A stretch of DNA of 64,000 nt from Nocardioides sp. zg-1228 (GCF_017086465.1 NZ_CP070961.1:3472001-3536000); one strand, 5' to 3'; numbered from the stretch's first letter, positions 41,233 to 51,221 are shown. Numbers and translations: made by a program. Notes: generated from the sequence alone by a model not told the origin.

Positions 41233-42393
41233 ATGACCGCTCGCCGCCACCTGCCCACCGACGAGTCCCGCGACCTGCTCGCGCTGACCCGCGAGATCGC
41301 GACCAAGGAGCTCGCCCCTCGCGCGGCCGAGGCGGAGGCGACCGAGACGTTCCCCCGCGACGTCTTCACGATGCTCGGCCGGGCCGGCCTGCTGTCGCTG
41401 CCCTACCCCGAGGAGCAGGGCGGGGGCGGGCAGCCCTACGAGGTCTACCTCCAGGTGCTCGAGGAGATCGGCGCCGTGTGGTCGTCGGTCGGCGTGGGGG
41501 TCTCGGTCCACGCCCTGTCGTGCTTCGGCCTCGCGCACTTCGGCACCGACGAGCAGCGTGCCGAGTGGCTTCCCGACATGCTCAGCGGCGACCTGCTCGG
41601 CGCCTACTGCCTCTCCGAGGCGCATGCCGGCTCCGACCCCGCCGCGATGCGTACGACGGCACGACGCGACGGCGACTCGTACGTCATCAACGGAGCCAAG
41701 GCCTGGACCACCCACGGCGGGCACGCCGACTTCTACAAGGTGATGGCCCGCACCTCCGACGACCGCAACGGCATCTCCTGCTTCCTCGTGCCCGCCGACG
41801 CCGAGGGCCTCAGCGCCGACCCCCCGGAGCGCAAGATGGGCCTCACCGGCTCGGCGACCGCCACGATGCGCTTCGACGGCGTACGCGTCGACGCCTCGCG
41901 CCGCCTCGGAGCCGAGGGCGAGGGACTCCGCATCGCGCTGGCCGGCCTCGACTCGGGTCGTCTCGGCATCGCCGCCGTCGCGGTCGGCCTCGCCCAGGGT
42001 GCGCTCGACGCGGCCGTGGCCTACGCCCGCGAGCGGGAGACCTTCGGCACGCGCATCATCGACCACCAGGGCCTCGCCTTCGTGCTCGCCGACATGGAGG
42101 CCGCGATCGTCTCGGCACGCGCCACGGTGCTGCACGCCGCCCGCCTGCGCGACGCGGGGGTGCCGTTCTCGCGCGAGGCCTCGATCGCCAAGCTCGTCGC
42201 CACCGACAACGCCATGTCGGTCACCACCGACGCGGTCCAGGTGCTCGGCGGCTACGGCTACACCCGCGACTTCCCGGTCGAGCGCTACATGCGCGAGGCC
42301 AAGGTCATGCAGATCTTCGAGGGCACCAACCAGATCCAGCGGATGGTGATCTCCCGGTCGCTGGCCAAGGACGACGCCGGCGCGATCGGCTGA
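41233..42393 (+). CDS. Acyl-CoA dehydrogenase
   Basis: A 386-aa flavoenzyme with the usual three domains. FAD-binding phrases YCLSEAHAGSDP near 130 and WTTHGGHADFY, the C-terminal QVLGGYGYTRDFPVERYMRE and FEGTNQIQ are hallmark segments; the catalytic glutamate lies in the FEGTNQ region. It introduces a trans-2 double bond into an acyl-CoA; chain preference cannot be read. It stands apart from other beta-oxidation genes. Confidence 0.92.
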   Translation: MTARRHLPTDESRDLLALTREIATKELAPRAAEAEATETFPRDVFTMLGRAGLLSLPYPEEQGGGGQPYEVYLQVLEEIGAVWSSVGVGVSVHALSCFGLAHFGTDEQRAEWLPDMLSGDLLGAYCLSEAHAGSDPAAMRTTARRDGDSYVINGAKAWTTHGGHADFYKVMARTSDDRNGISCFLVPADAEGLSADPPERKMGLTGSATATMRFDGVRVDASRRLGAEGEGLRIALAGLDSGRLGIAAVAVGLAQGALDAAVAYARERETFGTRIIDHQGLAFVLADMEAAIVSARATVLHAARLRDAGVPFSREASIAKLVATDNAMSVTTDAVQVLGGYGYTRDFPVERYMREAKVMQIFEGTNQIQRMVISRSLAKDDAGAIG

Positions 42394-42469
42394 CGTCGAT
42401 TCCGAGCGATCGCCCGGACCACCCCAACGTGTGTTGTCCGCCCCCGCGTCGCGAGCAACCGTGAAGGGC

Positions 42470-42994
42470 ATGTCCAAGCGCATCGCATTCCTGACCGCGA
42501 CCGAAGGCGTCGAGGAGGTCGAGCTCACCACGCCGTGGCAGGCCGCGACCGACGCCGGCCACACCGCCGACCTGCTCTCCACCGACGAGGGCGAGGTCCA
42601 GCTCTTCCAGCACCTCGACAAGTCGAGCACCCAGCGGGTCGACCGGCGCGTCTCCGACGTGGCCGTCGCCGACTACGACGCGCTGGTCCTGCCCGGAGGG
42701 GTCGCCAACCCTGACGCCCTCCGCATGGACGAGGAGGCGGTCGCCTTCGTCCGCGACTTCGTCGACTCCGGCAAGCCCGTCGCCGCCATCTGCCACGCCG
42801 CGTGGACCCTCGTCGAGGCCGACCGCGTGCGCGGCAAGCGGGTCGCCAGCTGGCCGAGCCTGCAGACCGACATCCGCAACGGCGGGGGCGAGTGGGTCGA
42901 CGAGGAGGTCGTCGTCGACGGCAACCTCATCACCAGCCGCAACCCCGACGACATCCCGGCCTTCTCCCAGGCGCTGCTCGAAGCGCTCGGCTGA
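42470..42994 (+). CDS. DJ-1/PfpI-family protein (type 1 glutamine amidotransferase fold)
   Basis: A 174-aa protein of the PfpI/YhbO group. The nucleophile-elbow motif AAICHAAWTL puts the reactive Cys at 108 next to His109; the conserved glutamate EGVEEVE lies at 12-18. Such proteins act as glyoxalases, deglycases or stress hydrolases. ATG 42470 follows GTGAAGGGC. Confidence 0.9.
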   Translation: MSKRIAFLTATEGVEEVELTTPWQAATDAGHTADLLSTDEGEVQLFQHLDKSSTQRVDRRVSDVAVADYDALVLPGGVANPDALRMDEEAVAFVRDFVDSGKPVAAICHAAWTLVEADRVRGKRVASWPSLQTDIRNGGGEWVDEEVVVDGNLITSRNPDDIPAFSQALLEALG

Positions 42995-42997
42995 GGC

Positions 42998-43684
42998 TCA
43001 CTCCACCAGCCAGCGCCCCAGCAACGTCCCGTCCTGCTCCAGCAGCAGGGTGGGGCGCAGGGGCACATCGACCTCTGCGCCGGCGGCGATGCGTACGGCG
43101 TCGCCGCCGGTCAGCAGCGGCACCACGGTCCAGCACAGCTCGTCGACCACCCCCGCGGCCAGCAGGTCGGCGAAGAGCGACGGCCCGCCCTCGCAGAGCT
43201 GCTCGGTCCAGCCCCGCTGGGCCAGCGCGGCCTTGAGCGCCGCCAGGTCGATCTGCTCCTCCCCGAGCACCAGCACGCAGTCGTCGCCGAGCCGCTCGCG
43301 CGCCCGCTCCAGCCCGGCCGAGGTGGCCACGGTCGCCATCAGCACCCGCCCGGGCGGCGCCTCGGCCAGGCTCGGCGGCACGTCGGCCGAGCGGCTGACG
43401 ACGACGATCGGCACCCGCGGGACGTCGTACTCCTCCTCGCGCACGGTGCCGGCCCCGACCACGAGGCAGTGCGCCCGTCGCCGCAGAGCGTCGAAGACCC
43501 GCTTGTCGGCGGCGTTGTTGATCGTGCCGCTGAGCCCGTCGGAGCCGGTGGCCGCGCCGTCCACGGTGCTGACGAAGTTGACCCGCAGCCACGGCTCGCG
43601 GAGCGGTGTGTAGGCGGCCGCCAGCTCGTCGTCGGTCAGGTCGGCCAGGCGCTGCAGCTCGAGGGGCTCGGTCACGGCCTTCAT
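42998..43684 (-). CDS. Pyrimidine reductase family protein (RibD C-terminal domain)
   Basis: A 228-aa NADPH-dependent reductase domain. LRVNFVSTVDGAATGSDG near 45 and GPSLFADLLAAGVVDELC are family motifs. It lacks the deaminase half of RibD, so it may be a stand-alone reductase acting on a flavin- or pterin-like substrate. The neighbouring dihydropteroate synthase-like gene, divergent with 22 bases between, is consistent with pterin metabolism. ATG 43684 is chosen over a longer frame that would overlap it. Confidence 0.85.
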   Translation of the reverse strand: MKAVTEPLELQRLADLTDDELAAAYTPLREPWLRVNFVSTVDGAATGSDGLSGTINNAADKRVFDALRRRAHCLVVGAGTVREEEYDVPRVPIVVVSRSADVPPSLAEAPPGRVLMATVATSAGLERARERLGDDCVLVLGEEQIDLAALKAALAQRGWTEQLCEGGPSLFADLLAAGVVDELCWTVVPLLTGGDAVRIAAGAEVDVPLRPTLLLEQDGTLLGRWLVE

Positions 43685-43706
43685 CCTGCCGCCTACCCTG
43701 ACGAGG

Positions 43707-44609
43707 GTGATCACCCTTGCGGACCTGGCCACCCTGCACGCCGAGCACGCCGGTGCCTGGGACAGCCCCGTGGCGCCGGTCGTCCTCGACGGTCCGAGAG
43801 GGCCGGTGTCGATCGGCGACGGCGCCGTCACGCTGATGGGCTGCATCAACCTCTCCCGCGACTCCACCTACCGCGAGAGCGTCGCCACCAGCCCTGCCGA
43901 CGCCGTGCGCATGGGTCGCATCCAGGCCGCGCAGGGCGCCGCCGTGATCGACCTCGGCGCGGAGTCGAGCAACGCCGGCACGGCGCGGGTGACGCCGGCC
44001 GAGCAGATCGCCGGTCTCGTGCCCGCCGTGAAGCAGCTCGCGGCCGAGGCGGTCGTCTCGGTCGAGACCTACGAGCCCGAGGTGGTCCGGGCCTGCCTCG
44101 ACGCCGGTGCCCGGGTCCTCAACATGACCGGTCGCGAGCACGAGGACCGGATGCTCGCCCTCGCCGCGGAGTACGACGCCGCCGTGATCATGTGCTTCGG
44201 CACCACGGCCAACGTGCGCGACATCGACGACGTGCCCCCCGACTCAGATCCGATGCCGGTGCTGCTCGACCACTTCGCGCCCCGGCTCGCGCACGCCCGC
44301 TCGCTCGGGGTGGACAAGGTCGTCGTCGACCCCGGCATGGGCTTCTACTACGGCAACCTCGTCGACCCGATCCCCCGCGCCCGCCACCAGGCCCGGGTGC
44401 TGGCCCAGACCTTCCGCCTCCGCCCCCTCGGCGTTCCCGCGTGCAACGCGCTGCCGCACACCTACGACCTGTTCGGCGACGAGTTCCGCAAGGCCGAGGG
44501 GTTCTACGGCGTCTTCGCCGCACTGGGCGGCGCCCACCTGCTCCGGGTCCACGAGGTCGCGCACCTGCGGGTGGTGCTGCGGGCGATGGCCGAGCTCGAG
44601 GTCCGCTGA
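43707..44609 (+). CDS. Dihydropteroate synthase-like protein
   Basis: A 300-aa TIM-barrel protein of the pterin-binding family. LMGCINLSRDSTYRES near 46 corresponds to the MGIxNxTxDSF motif, VIDLGAESSNAGTARV to the second strand motif, and VVVDPGMGF to the DPGxGF motif. It differs from canonical FolP in several of these, so it may resemble the non-canonical FolP2 type rather than a true folate enzyme. Start GTG 43707. Confidence 0.82.
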   Translation: MITLADLATLHAEHAGAWDSPVAPVVLDGPRGPVSIGDGAVTLMGCINLSRDSTYRESVATSPADAVRMGRIQAAQGAAVIDLGAESSNAGTARVTPAEQIAGLVPAVKQLAAEAVVSVETYEPEVVRACLDAGARVLNMTGREHEDRMLALAAEYDAAVIMCFGTTANVRDIDDVPPDSDPMPVLLDHFAPRLAHARSLGVDKVVVDPGMGFYYGNLVDPIPRARHQARVLAQTFRLRPLGVPACNALPHTYDLFGDEFRKAEGFYGVFAALGGAHLLRVHEVAHLRVVLRAMAELEVR

Positions 44610-44652
44610 CCACCACCCTGCAGGCAGTTCGCGCGGCGGGTGCGCCGCACGC

Positions 44653-44973
44653 TCAGGCGACCAGCCCGTGGCGCCCCACTGCCTGCATGGCGCGCCACCG
44701 GACCACGTCCTCGAGCGACGCGCGCACGTCGTCCGGGCGGAACATCACGTCTGGCCAGGAGAACCGGAGCACCACGAGCCCCGCCCGCGCCGCCGCGGTG
44801 TAGCGGTCGACGTCGCGCTGGAGCCCCACCCTCGACCAGTGGTGCTCGAACGACTCGGTCTCCACCACGATCCCCAGCACGCGGTCGAGCAGGTCGACGA
44901 AGCCCTCGCCCGGCACACGACCCTGCGGGACGTCGCGGTCGACGACTCCTTCCCGGAGCGCCGAGTCGGCCAC
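44653..44973 (-). pseudogene. Truncated DUF559/VSR-like endonuclease-related gene
   Basis: A 106-aa frame corresponding to the C-terminal DUF559 part of actinobacterial proteins that normally run to about 300 aa. VVLRFSWPDVMFRPDDVRASL is the usual end. The start MADSALREGV matches a piece normally found further upstream, and GIVVETESFEHH replaces the family IVVEADGFEYH, losing the catalytic Asp position. An internal deletion with loss of activity is likely. Confidence 0.6.
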
Positions 44974-44985
44974 GCGGCAGGGTGG

Positions 44986-45999
<1,014 letters not shown>

Positions 46000-46039
46000 G
46001 GCGCCACCCTAACGAGGAGCGTGCTGACACAATGCCGGG

Positions 46040-47020
46040 GTGCCGAGCGCTCTCATCACCGGAATCACCGGACAGGACGGTCTCTACCTCGCCGAGCTGC
46101 TGATCGAGAAGGGCTACGACGTCCACGGCCTGATCCGCGGCCAGAACAATCCGCGCCGCGCCCTGGTCGAGGACCTCGTCCCCGACGTCACGCTGCACCA
46201 CGGCGACCTGACCGACCTGTCCAGCCTGATGCGGGCGATGCGCGACTCCGAGCCCGACGAGGTCTACAACCTCGGCGCGATCTCGTTCGTCGCCTACTCC
46301 TGGGAGAACGCCTTCGTCACCAGCGACGTCACCGGCATGGGCGTGCTCAACATGCTCGAGGCGGTGCGCCTCCACGCGGGCGACGACCCGTCCTCCATCC
46401 GCTTCTACCAGGCCTCGAGCTCGGAGATGTTCGGCAAGGTGCAGGAGGTGCCGCAGTCGGAGCGCACCCTGCTGTGGCCGCGCTCGCCCTACGGCGTGAG
46501 CAAGGTCTACGGCCACTACATGACGATCAACTACCGCGAGTCCTACCGCATGCACGCCTCGTCGGGCATCCTGTTCAACCACGAGTCTCCGCGCCGCGGC
46601 CCCGAGTTCGTGACCCGCAAGATCAGCCAGGCGGTCGCCCGGATCCACCTGGGCCAGCAGGACTCGATGGCCCTCGGCAACCTCGACGCGCGCCGCGACT
46701 GGGGCTACGCCGGCGACTACGTCGAGGCGATGTGGCGGATGCTCCAGCAGGACACCGCCGACGACTACGTCATCGCCACGGGCGAGACCTGGTCGATCCG
46801 CGACTTCCTCGACCTCGCCTTCGCGCATGTCGGCATCGACGACTGGGCCCGCTACGTCACCCAGGACCCCCGCTTCATGCGCCCGGCCGAGGTCGAGCTG
46901 CTCATCGGCGACGCCAGCAAGGCCAGGGACAGGCTCGGCTGGACGCCGAGCGTCTCGTTCGCCGAGCTGGTGGCGATGATGGTCGACGCCGACATCGCCG
47001 CCGCCAAGGCGGGTTGGTGA
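46040..47020 (+). CDS. gmd: GDP-mannose 4,6-dehydratase
   Basis: A 326-aa extended SDR that makes GDP-4-keto-6-deoxymannose from GDP-mannose. TGITGQDGLYLAELL at the N-terminus, LYNLGAISFV-type NAD contacts, SSSEMFGKVQE with the catalytic Ser/Glu pair, Tyr-x3-Lys in SPYGVSKVYG, and NHESPRRGPEFVTRK are GMD hallmarks. It starts with GTG 46040 and overlaps the next gene as GTGA. Confidence 0.93.
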   Translation: MPSALITGITGQDGLYLAELLIEKGYDVHGLIRGQNNPRRALVEDLVPDVTLHHGDLTDLSSLMRAMRDSEPDEVYNLGAISFVAYSWENAFVTSDVTGMGVLNMLEAVRLHAGDDPSSIRFYQASSSEMFGKVQEVPQSERTLLWPRSPYGVSKVYGHYMTINYRESYRMHASSGILFNHESPRRGPEFVTRKISQAVARIHLGQQDSMALGNLDARRDWGYAGDYVEAMWRMLQQDTADDYVIATGETWSIRDFLDLAFAHVGIDDWARYVTQDPRFMRPAEVELLIGDASKARDRLGWTPSVSFAELVAMMVDADIAAAKAGW

Positions 47021-47952
47021 CCGCAGCCGCCCTCATCACCGGCATCGGCGGGCAGGACGGCACCTACCTCGCCGAACGCCTGGTGGCCGAGGGCCTCGAG
47101 GTGCACGCGCTGGCGCTGGCGGGCGACGGCCACCCGGAGCACTGCCCGGCCGAGGTGGTGCTGCACACCGGCGACCTGGCCGACGTCGAGGGCACCCGAC
47201 GGCTGGTGCGCGAGGTCGCGCCGCGCGAGGTCTACAACCTGGCCGCGATCAGCTCGGTGGCCCAGTCGTGGGACGAGCCCGACCGCACCGCGCAGGTCAA
47301 CGGGCTGGCGGCGGTCGCGCTGATGGAGTCGGCGCGCCAGGTGCACGGCGTACGCCTGGTGCAGGCCTCGAGCGCCGAGATCTTCGGTGAGGCCGCCGAC
47401 TCGCCCCAGACCGAGGACACCCCGGTGGCGCCGGTCAACCCCTACGGCGCATCGAAGGCGTACGCCCACCTGTCCGCGCGCGTCTACCGCCAGCGCGACC
47501 TGCACGTCTCGAGCGCGATCCTCTACAACCACGAGTCGCCGCGCCGGCACCCGCGGTTCGTGACCCGCAAGATCACCTCGACGGTGGCCGCCATCGCCCG
47601 CGGCGAGGCCGACGAGCTGGTGCTCGGCAACGTCGACGTGCGCCGCGACTGGGGCTGGGCGCCCGACTACGTCGACGCCATGGTGCGCGCCGCCCGTGCC
47701 GACGAGCCCGGCGACTACGTCGTCGCGACCGGCACGGCCCACTCGGTGCGCGACTTCGTGGCCGCCGCCTTCGCCGCCGCCGGCATCGACGACTGGGAGC
47801 CGCTGGTGCGCCAGGACGCCGCGTTCTTCCGCCCCGCCGACCCGACCGAGCTCGTCGGCGACGCGAGCCGGGCGCACGAGGAGCTGGGGTGGGCGCCGAC
47901 GGTCGACTTCGCTGAGATCGTGCGGCGGATGGTGGCGGCCGACCTCGCCTGA
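47017..47952 (+). CDS. GDP-mannose 4,6-dehydratase paralog
   Basis: A 311-aa protein clearly homologous to the preceding GMD: TGIGGQDGTYLAERL, SSAEIFGEA, NPYGASKAYAHL (Tyr-x3-Lys) and NHESPRRHPRFVTRK. It is shorter in the N-terminal part. It may be a second dehydratase or a diverged enzyme acting on the product of the first, such as a 4-reductase/epimerase; sequence alone does not decide. GTG 47017 overlaps the upstream stop. Confidence 0.88.
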   Translation: MTAAALITGIGGQDGTYLAERLVAEGLEVHALALAGDGHPEHCPAEVVLHTGDLADVEGTRRLVREVAPREVYNLAAISSVAQSWDEPDRTAQVNGLAAVALMESARQVHGVRLVQASSAEIFGEAADSPQTEDTPVAPVNPYGASKAYAHLSARVYRQRDLHVSSAILYNHESPRRHPRFVTRKITSTVAAIARGEADELVLGNVDVRRDWGWAPDYVDAMVRAARADEPGDYVVATGTAHSVRDFVAAAFAAAGIDDWEPLVRQDAAFFRPADPTELVGDASRAHEELGWAPTVDFAEIVRRMVAADLA

Positions 47953-47958
47953 CCGACC

Positions 47959-48025
47959 GTCGAGTCGGCGCATCCTGGCCCCCTGACACCGTCGAGATTT
48001 CCGGGCGAGGATGCGCCAACTCGAC
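47959..48025. repeat. Imperfect inverted repeat between convergent genes
   Basis: GTCGAGTCGGCGCATCCTGG (47959-47978, continuing CC) and a partner arm at 48004-48025 form 22-base arms with two mismatches around a 23-base loop. It lies between the convergent gmd paralog and a lipoprotein gene, where it could act as a two-way terminator. The left arm matches part of the tandem repeat at 23166-23184 over 19 bases. Confidence 0.8.
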
Positions 48026-48032
48026 GAGGGCG

Positions 48033-48548
48033 TCAGTCGAGCGGGATGTCCACCGAGTTGTCGCGCTCGACCGGGTCGGTGTCGCTCGGCACCTCGACCT
48101 CGCCCTCCTGGTCGAGGCTGAGCACGAGCTCGCGCTCGCCCACCTTGGTCCAGCCGATCGTGGTGCGGAAGTCGTCGCGCTCGAGCTGGGCCCACGGCTC
48201 GGAGGCATCGAGGCCATCGGCCGTGCGCGTCCACCCCGCCTCCTCGAGCGCCGTCGCCGCCCGGTCGACCTGCTCGCCCTCGGCACCCTCCCCGACGACG
48301 ACCGCGGACGCCTTGTAGTCCTCGGCGCGGTAGGTCGACATGCCCTCGCTCTCGACGCGACCCTTGGCCCGCTCCAGGCTCAGCCCACTGTCGGAGAGCA
48401 CCCCCGCCATGTCGCGCACCTCGGAGTCGACCGCGCTCTTCATCGACGCCAGGTCGTCGGCCGCCTGCTCGGGGTCGGGATCGCCGCAGGAGCCCAGACC
48501 GACGGCGAGGGTCAGTGCCAGCAGCAGGCGGAGCGGGAGCAGCGTCAT
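48033..48548 (-). CDS. Hypothetical lipoprotein
   Basis: A 171-aa secreted protein. A lipoprotein signal peptide ends at the lipobox LGSC with Cys21. The mature part is an alpha/beta protein (helix ASMKSAVDSEVRDMAG; later strands TIGWTKVGERELVLSLDQ) of no recognised family. It ends the four-gene minus-strand operon, 11 bases behind the hydrolase gene. By position it could be an immunity or chaperone protein, but nothing in its sequence shows this. ATG 48548 has a GGGG tract upstream. Confidence 0.75.
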   Translation of the reverse strand: MTLLPLRLLLALTLAVGLGSCGDPDPEQAADDLASMKSAVDSEVRDMAGVLSDSGLSLERAKGRVESEGMSTYRAEDYKASAVVVGEGAEGEQVDRAATALEEAGWTRTADGLDASEPWAQLERDDFRTTIGWTKVGERELVLSLDQEGEVEVPSDTDPVERDNSVDIPLD

Positions 48549-48559
48549 GCGCCCCATCC

Positions 48560-50335
48560 TCACCGGTCGGGGCTCGTGTCGGAGCGGCCGGGCTGCCCCG
48601 CGGTCGGGTCGCGGTCCCACTCGGGGTCCTGCGGCGGGCCCCACCACGGGTCGTAGCTCTGCGCGGCCTCGTTGATCTGGTCGCCGTGCCCGTCGACGAT
48701 CAGGCCGATGTTGTAGAGCGACTCGGTGTCCGGGTCGAGGTAGGAGCTGTGCGCGTCACCGGTGTTGCGGATCCAGCTGCGGTCGACGTCCTCGGCCTCG
48801 AACCGCTGGGCGCCGAAGTCCTCCGACGACGGGTCGGTGCCGAGCCCGAGGCCGAGCTTGCCGACCCACCCCTCGTCGCCCAGCACGGCGACGAGGTCGC
48901 GGCTGTCGCGGCCGACGTAGACGTGGTCGGACCCGGGCCCCAGGTCGTCGGCGTGGTCGGCCGGACCCGCGCCGGGACTGCCGATGAGCACCACCTCGTC
49001 GACGTCGGAGGCGTCGCCGTGCGTGGCGTACGCCGTCGTGGTGGAGCCGTAGCTGTGGCCGACGGCCGTCAGGTGGGCCGGGTCGTCGGGTCGCGAGGCG
49101 CGCAGGCCGTCGATGGCGTCGGCGAGGTTGCGCCCGCCCTCCTCGGCCCGCCCCTCGCTCAGCGTGGCCGGGTCGGTGGGGCCGTCGGGTGCGTCGTAGC
49201 CGAGCCAGAACATGGTCGCGACGCTCGACCCGTCGCCGTTGTAGCGCGTCGACTCGTAGAGATTCATCATCCGGTCGGTGTAGGCGGTGGTGTCGCCCAT
49301 GTCGGTGGTGATGCCGGGGGTGAACACCGCGACGTCGTCGGCGTGGTCGAGGTCGCCCACGGCGACCGCCACCCGCCCGTCGCCGTCGTAGGCGGCCGGG
49401 TCGTAGAGCCACAGCGTGCCGCCGGGCCGCAGCGCCGGGTCGAGCGGATCGGTGTAGGCGTCGGCGTTGGCGAGCGCGTCACGCGCCTGGCCGGCGTTGG
49501 CGAGCACCCGGCGCTCGAGCGGCGAGATCGTGCCGTCGTCGTCCTTGGCCGCGAGGCGGGCGAGGTCGTCGTCGAGCAGCACGCGGTTGGCCTGATCGCG
49601 GGCGTCTGCGGGCAGTCCGTCGCCCTGGCCCACGCGCTCGGGGTAGGCCGCGATGACCGCCTCCCGCTCGGCCTCGCTGAGGCCGTCCCACCACCGCTGC
49701 ACCTCCTCGGGCGTCGCGCCGCTGCCGGGGGCGCCGGGGCGGTTCATCGCCGACTCGGCCATCGGCGGGACGCGCCCGTCGGCGGAGAGCGACTCCGGGA
49801 GCGAGTCGGCGGCCTGGAAGACCTGGCGCAGCAGCGTCTCGTTGTCGCGCACCCGTCGCTGCAGGTCGTCGTCGTCGGCGACCAGGTCGGCGTAGTCGGC
49901 GCGCAGGTCGCGCGCCCGCTCGCGGAAGGCGGCGATCTCGGCGTCGGTGACCTCGGTCGCGGCGTCGATGTCGGCGATCAGCGCGGTGCGCCGCCCGTCC
50001 AGCGAGCGCTTGCGCTCGAGGAGGTCTTCGTGGGCGCGGAGCAGGTCGCGCAGCGTGTCGGCGAACGCGGTCACGCCGCGCCCGACCCGGCGCACCGTCG
50101 TCGCCATCGCGGAGTGCTCGCCGGACGCCACGCCCGACGCCTCCTTGTAGGCGTCGTAGGCGACGCCGGCCCAGCTGCCGAGGTCCTGCAGCTCGCGGCT
50201 CCTGTCGGCGAACTCCTCGTAGCGACCGGCCGCGGCGTAGATGGTGGTGGCGAGGGCGTCGGCGCCGCCCGCGTCGCCCTCGGGCTTCTTGATCTGCGCC
50301 GGGACGGAGGCCGGCACCTCGATGGTGACCGTCAT
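48560..50335 (-). CDS. WxG-domain protein with C-terminal DUF1023 alpha/beta hydrolase
   Basis: A 591-aa protein. The N-terminal 150 residues are helical, with the W-x-G turn GSWAGVAYDAY near 55, like predicted type VII secretion signal domains; coiled-coil sequence follows (about 75-150). From about 270 to 560 is an alpha/beta hydrolase of the DUF1023 type with nucleophile elbow GHSYGS. The ATG at 50335 overlaps the stop of the small upstream gene as ATGA. A secreted lipase/esterase is the likely reading; no ESX export genes are in the window. Confidence 0.85.
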   Translation of the reverse strand: MTVTIEVPASVPAQIKKPEGDAGGADALATTIYAAAGRYEEFADRSRELQDLGSWAGVAYDAYKEASGVASGEHSAMATTVRRVGRGVTAFADTLRDLLRAHEDLLERKRSLDGRRTALIADIDAATEVTDAEIAAFRERARDLRADYADLVADDDDLQRRVRDNETLLRQVFQAADSLPESLSADGRVPPMAESAMNRPGAPGSGATPEEVQRWWDGLSEAEREAVIAAYPERVGQGDGLPADARDQANRVLLDDDLARLAAKDDDGTISPLERRVLANAGQARDALANADAYTDPLDPALRPGGTLWLYDPAAYDGDGRVAVAVGDLDHADDVAVFTPGITTDMGDTTAYTDRMMNLYESTRYNGDGSSVATMFWLGYDAPDGPTDPATLSEGRAEEGGRNLADAIDGLRASRPDDPAHLTAVGHSYGSTTTAYATHGDASDVDEVVLIGSPGAGPADHADDLGPGSDHVYVGRDSRDLVAVLGDEGWVGKLGLGLGTDPSSEDFGAQRFEAEDVDRSWIRNTGDAHSSYLDPDTESLYNIGLIVDGHGDQINEAAQSYDPWWGPPQDPEWDRDPTAGQPGRSDTSPDR

Positions 50336-50646
50336 CGCCGCGAGCCCAGCCGCGCGTCGAGGTCGCTGAACTGCCGGTCGGTCGCGTCGTCGGTGGTCGT
50401 GTAGTCGTCGGAGGTCGCGCGCAGCGCGCCCACGAACCCCTGCGCGATGGCGGCGCTCTCGCCGGCATAGCCGGCCCACCGGGACAGGAACGTCGTGGCC
50501 GCGCCCTGGACGCTCGGCGGGAGCGCGGACGCCGAGGCGCTGCCCAGCTCGCGCGACGAGGTGTCCATGAGGGCCTGCTGCGCCTCCCACCCCTCGGTGC
50601 CGCGGCGCAGGGACTCCATCTGCCAGACCAGCGGCTGGTCGCTCAT
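50332..50646 (-). CDS. Small helical WXG100-like protein
   Basis: A 104-aa, almost wholly helical protein with FLSRWAGYAG at its centre, in the manner of WXG100-type helical hairpins, and an Asp/Thr-rich tail. It starts at ATG 50646 (overlapping the upstream stop) and ends in an ATGA overlap with the hydrolase. By analogy it could be a secretion partner of that hydrolase; the family is not certain. Confidence 0.65.
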   Translation of the reverse strand: MSDQPLVWQMESLRRGTEGWEAQQALMDTSSRELGSASASALPPSVQGAATTFLSRWAGYAGESAAIAQGFVGALRATSDDYTTTDDATDRQFSDLDARLGSRR

Positions 50647-51221
50647 CCCGCATCACCACCGACGGCCGCGGCGGCGGCGTCCTCGCCCACCACGACCAGC
50701 GCGGAGCGCACCCGCACCACCACGCGAGCGGTCGTCGGCACGAGCACCTGCACGTCCTCGCGACCGAAGCGGCCCGGCCGTCCGGCCAGCACCCGGGGAA
50801 TGCCGTCGGGCGGGGCCAGCACGTGCCAGCCGTCGGCCTCGGCGAGCAGCTGCTGCGCGCGCCCGAGCGCGGCCGAGGCGACGACCGGGTCGAGGTCGTC
50901 GAAGGTCGCGGTGCCCTGCCAGCGCAGCGTGCCCGGCTCGGACCCGGCGAACCAGGTGTCGTCGAGGTGGGCCGGCTCGCCCTCGAGGCCGAGTGCCGCC
51001 CACAGGGCGGCCATCCGGGCCCGCAGGTCGTCGCGTGCGGCGACCGGGTCGACCGCCGGCTCGTCGGCCGGGACGTCGGCCCGACGGGGCGGCTCGGGCG
51101 GCAGCACCACGAGGTCCACGTCGCCGTGGCGCCTCATGACCGTCGCCCAGAACGGGTCGAGGGCGACCGCGCGCGTGGCCCGAGGGCCCTGGGCGAACTC
51201 CAGACGTGTCGGCTCCGGCAC
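50643..51221 (-). CDS. Hypothetical protein, possibly secretion-associated
   Basis: A 192-aa cytoplasmic protein without a recognised domain. It contains VDLVVLPPEPPR and alternating strands ending in ARVVVRVRSALVVVG. The size and position, first in an operon with WXG-like genes, recall EspG-type chaperones, but this is a weak inference. GTG 51221 is chosen because GAGGAGG lies just upstream. Confidence 0.6.
   Translation of the reverse strand: MPEPTRLEFAQGPRATRAVALDPFWATVMRRHGDVDLVVLPPEPPRRADVPADEPAVDPVAARDDLRARMAALWAALGLEGEPAHLDDTWFAGSEPGTLRWQGTATFDDLDPVVASAALGRAQQLLAEADGWHVLAPPDGIPRVLAGRPGRFGREDVQVLVPTTARVVVRVRSALVVVGEDAAAAAVGGDAG

Noticed and set aside
48560..50335. Complete ESX secretion locus
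   Set aside because: No EccC, EccB, EccD or MycP homolog is encoded in the window.
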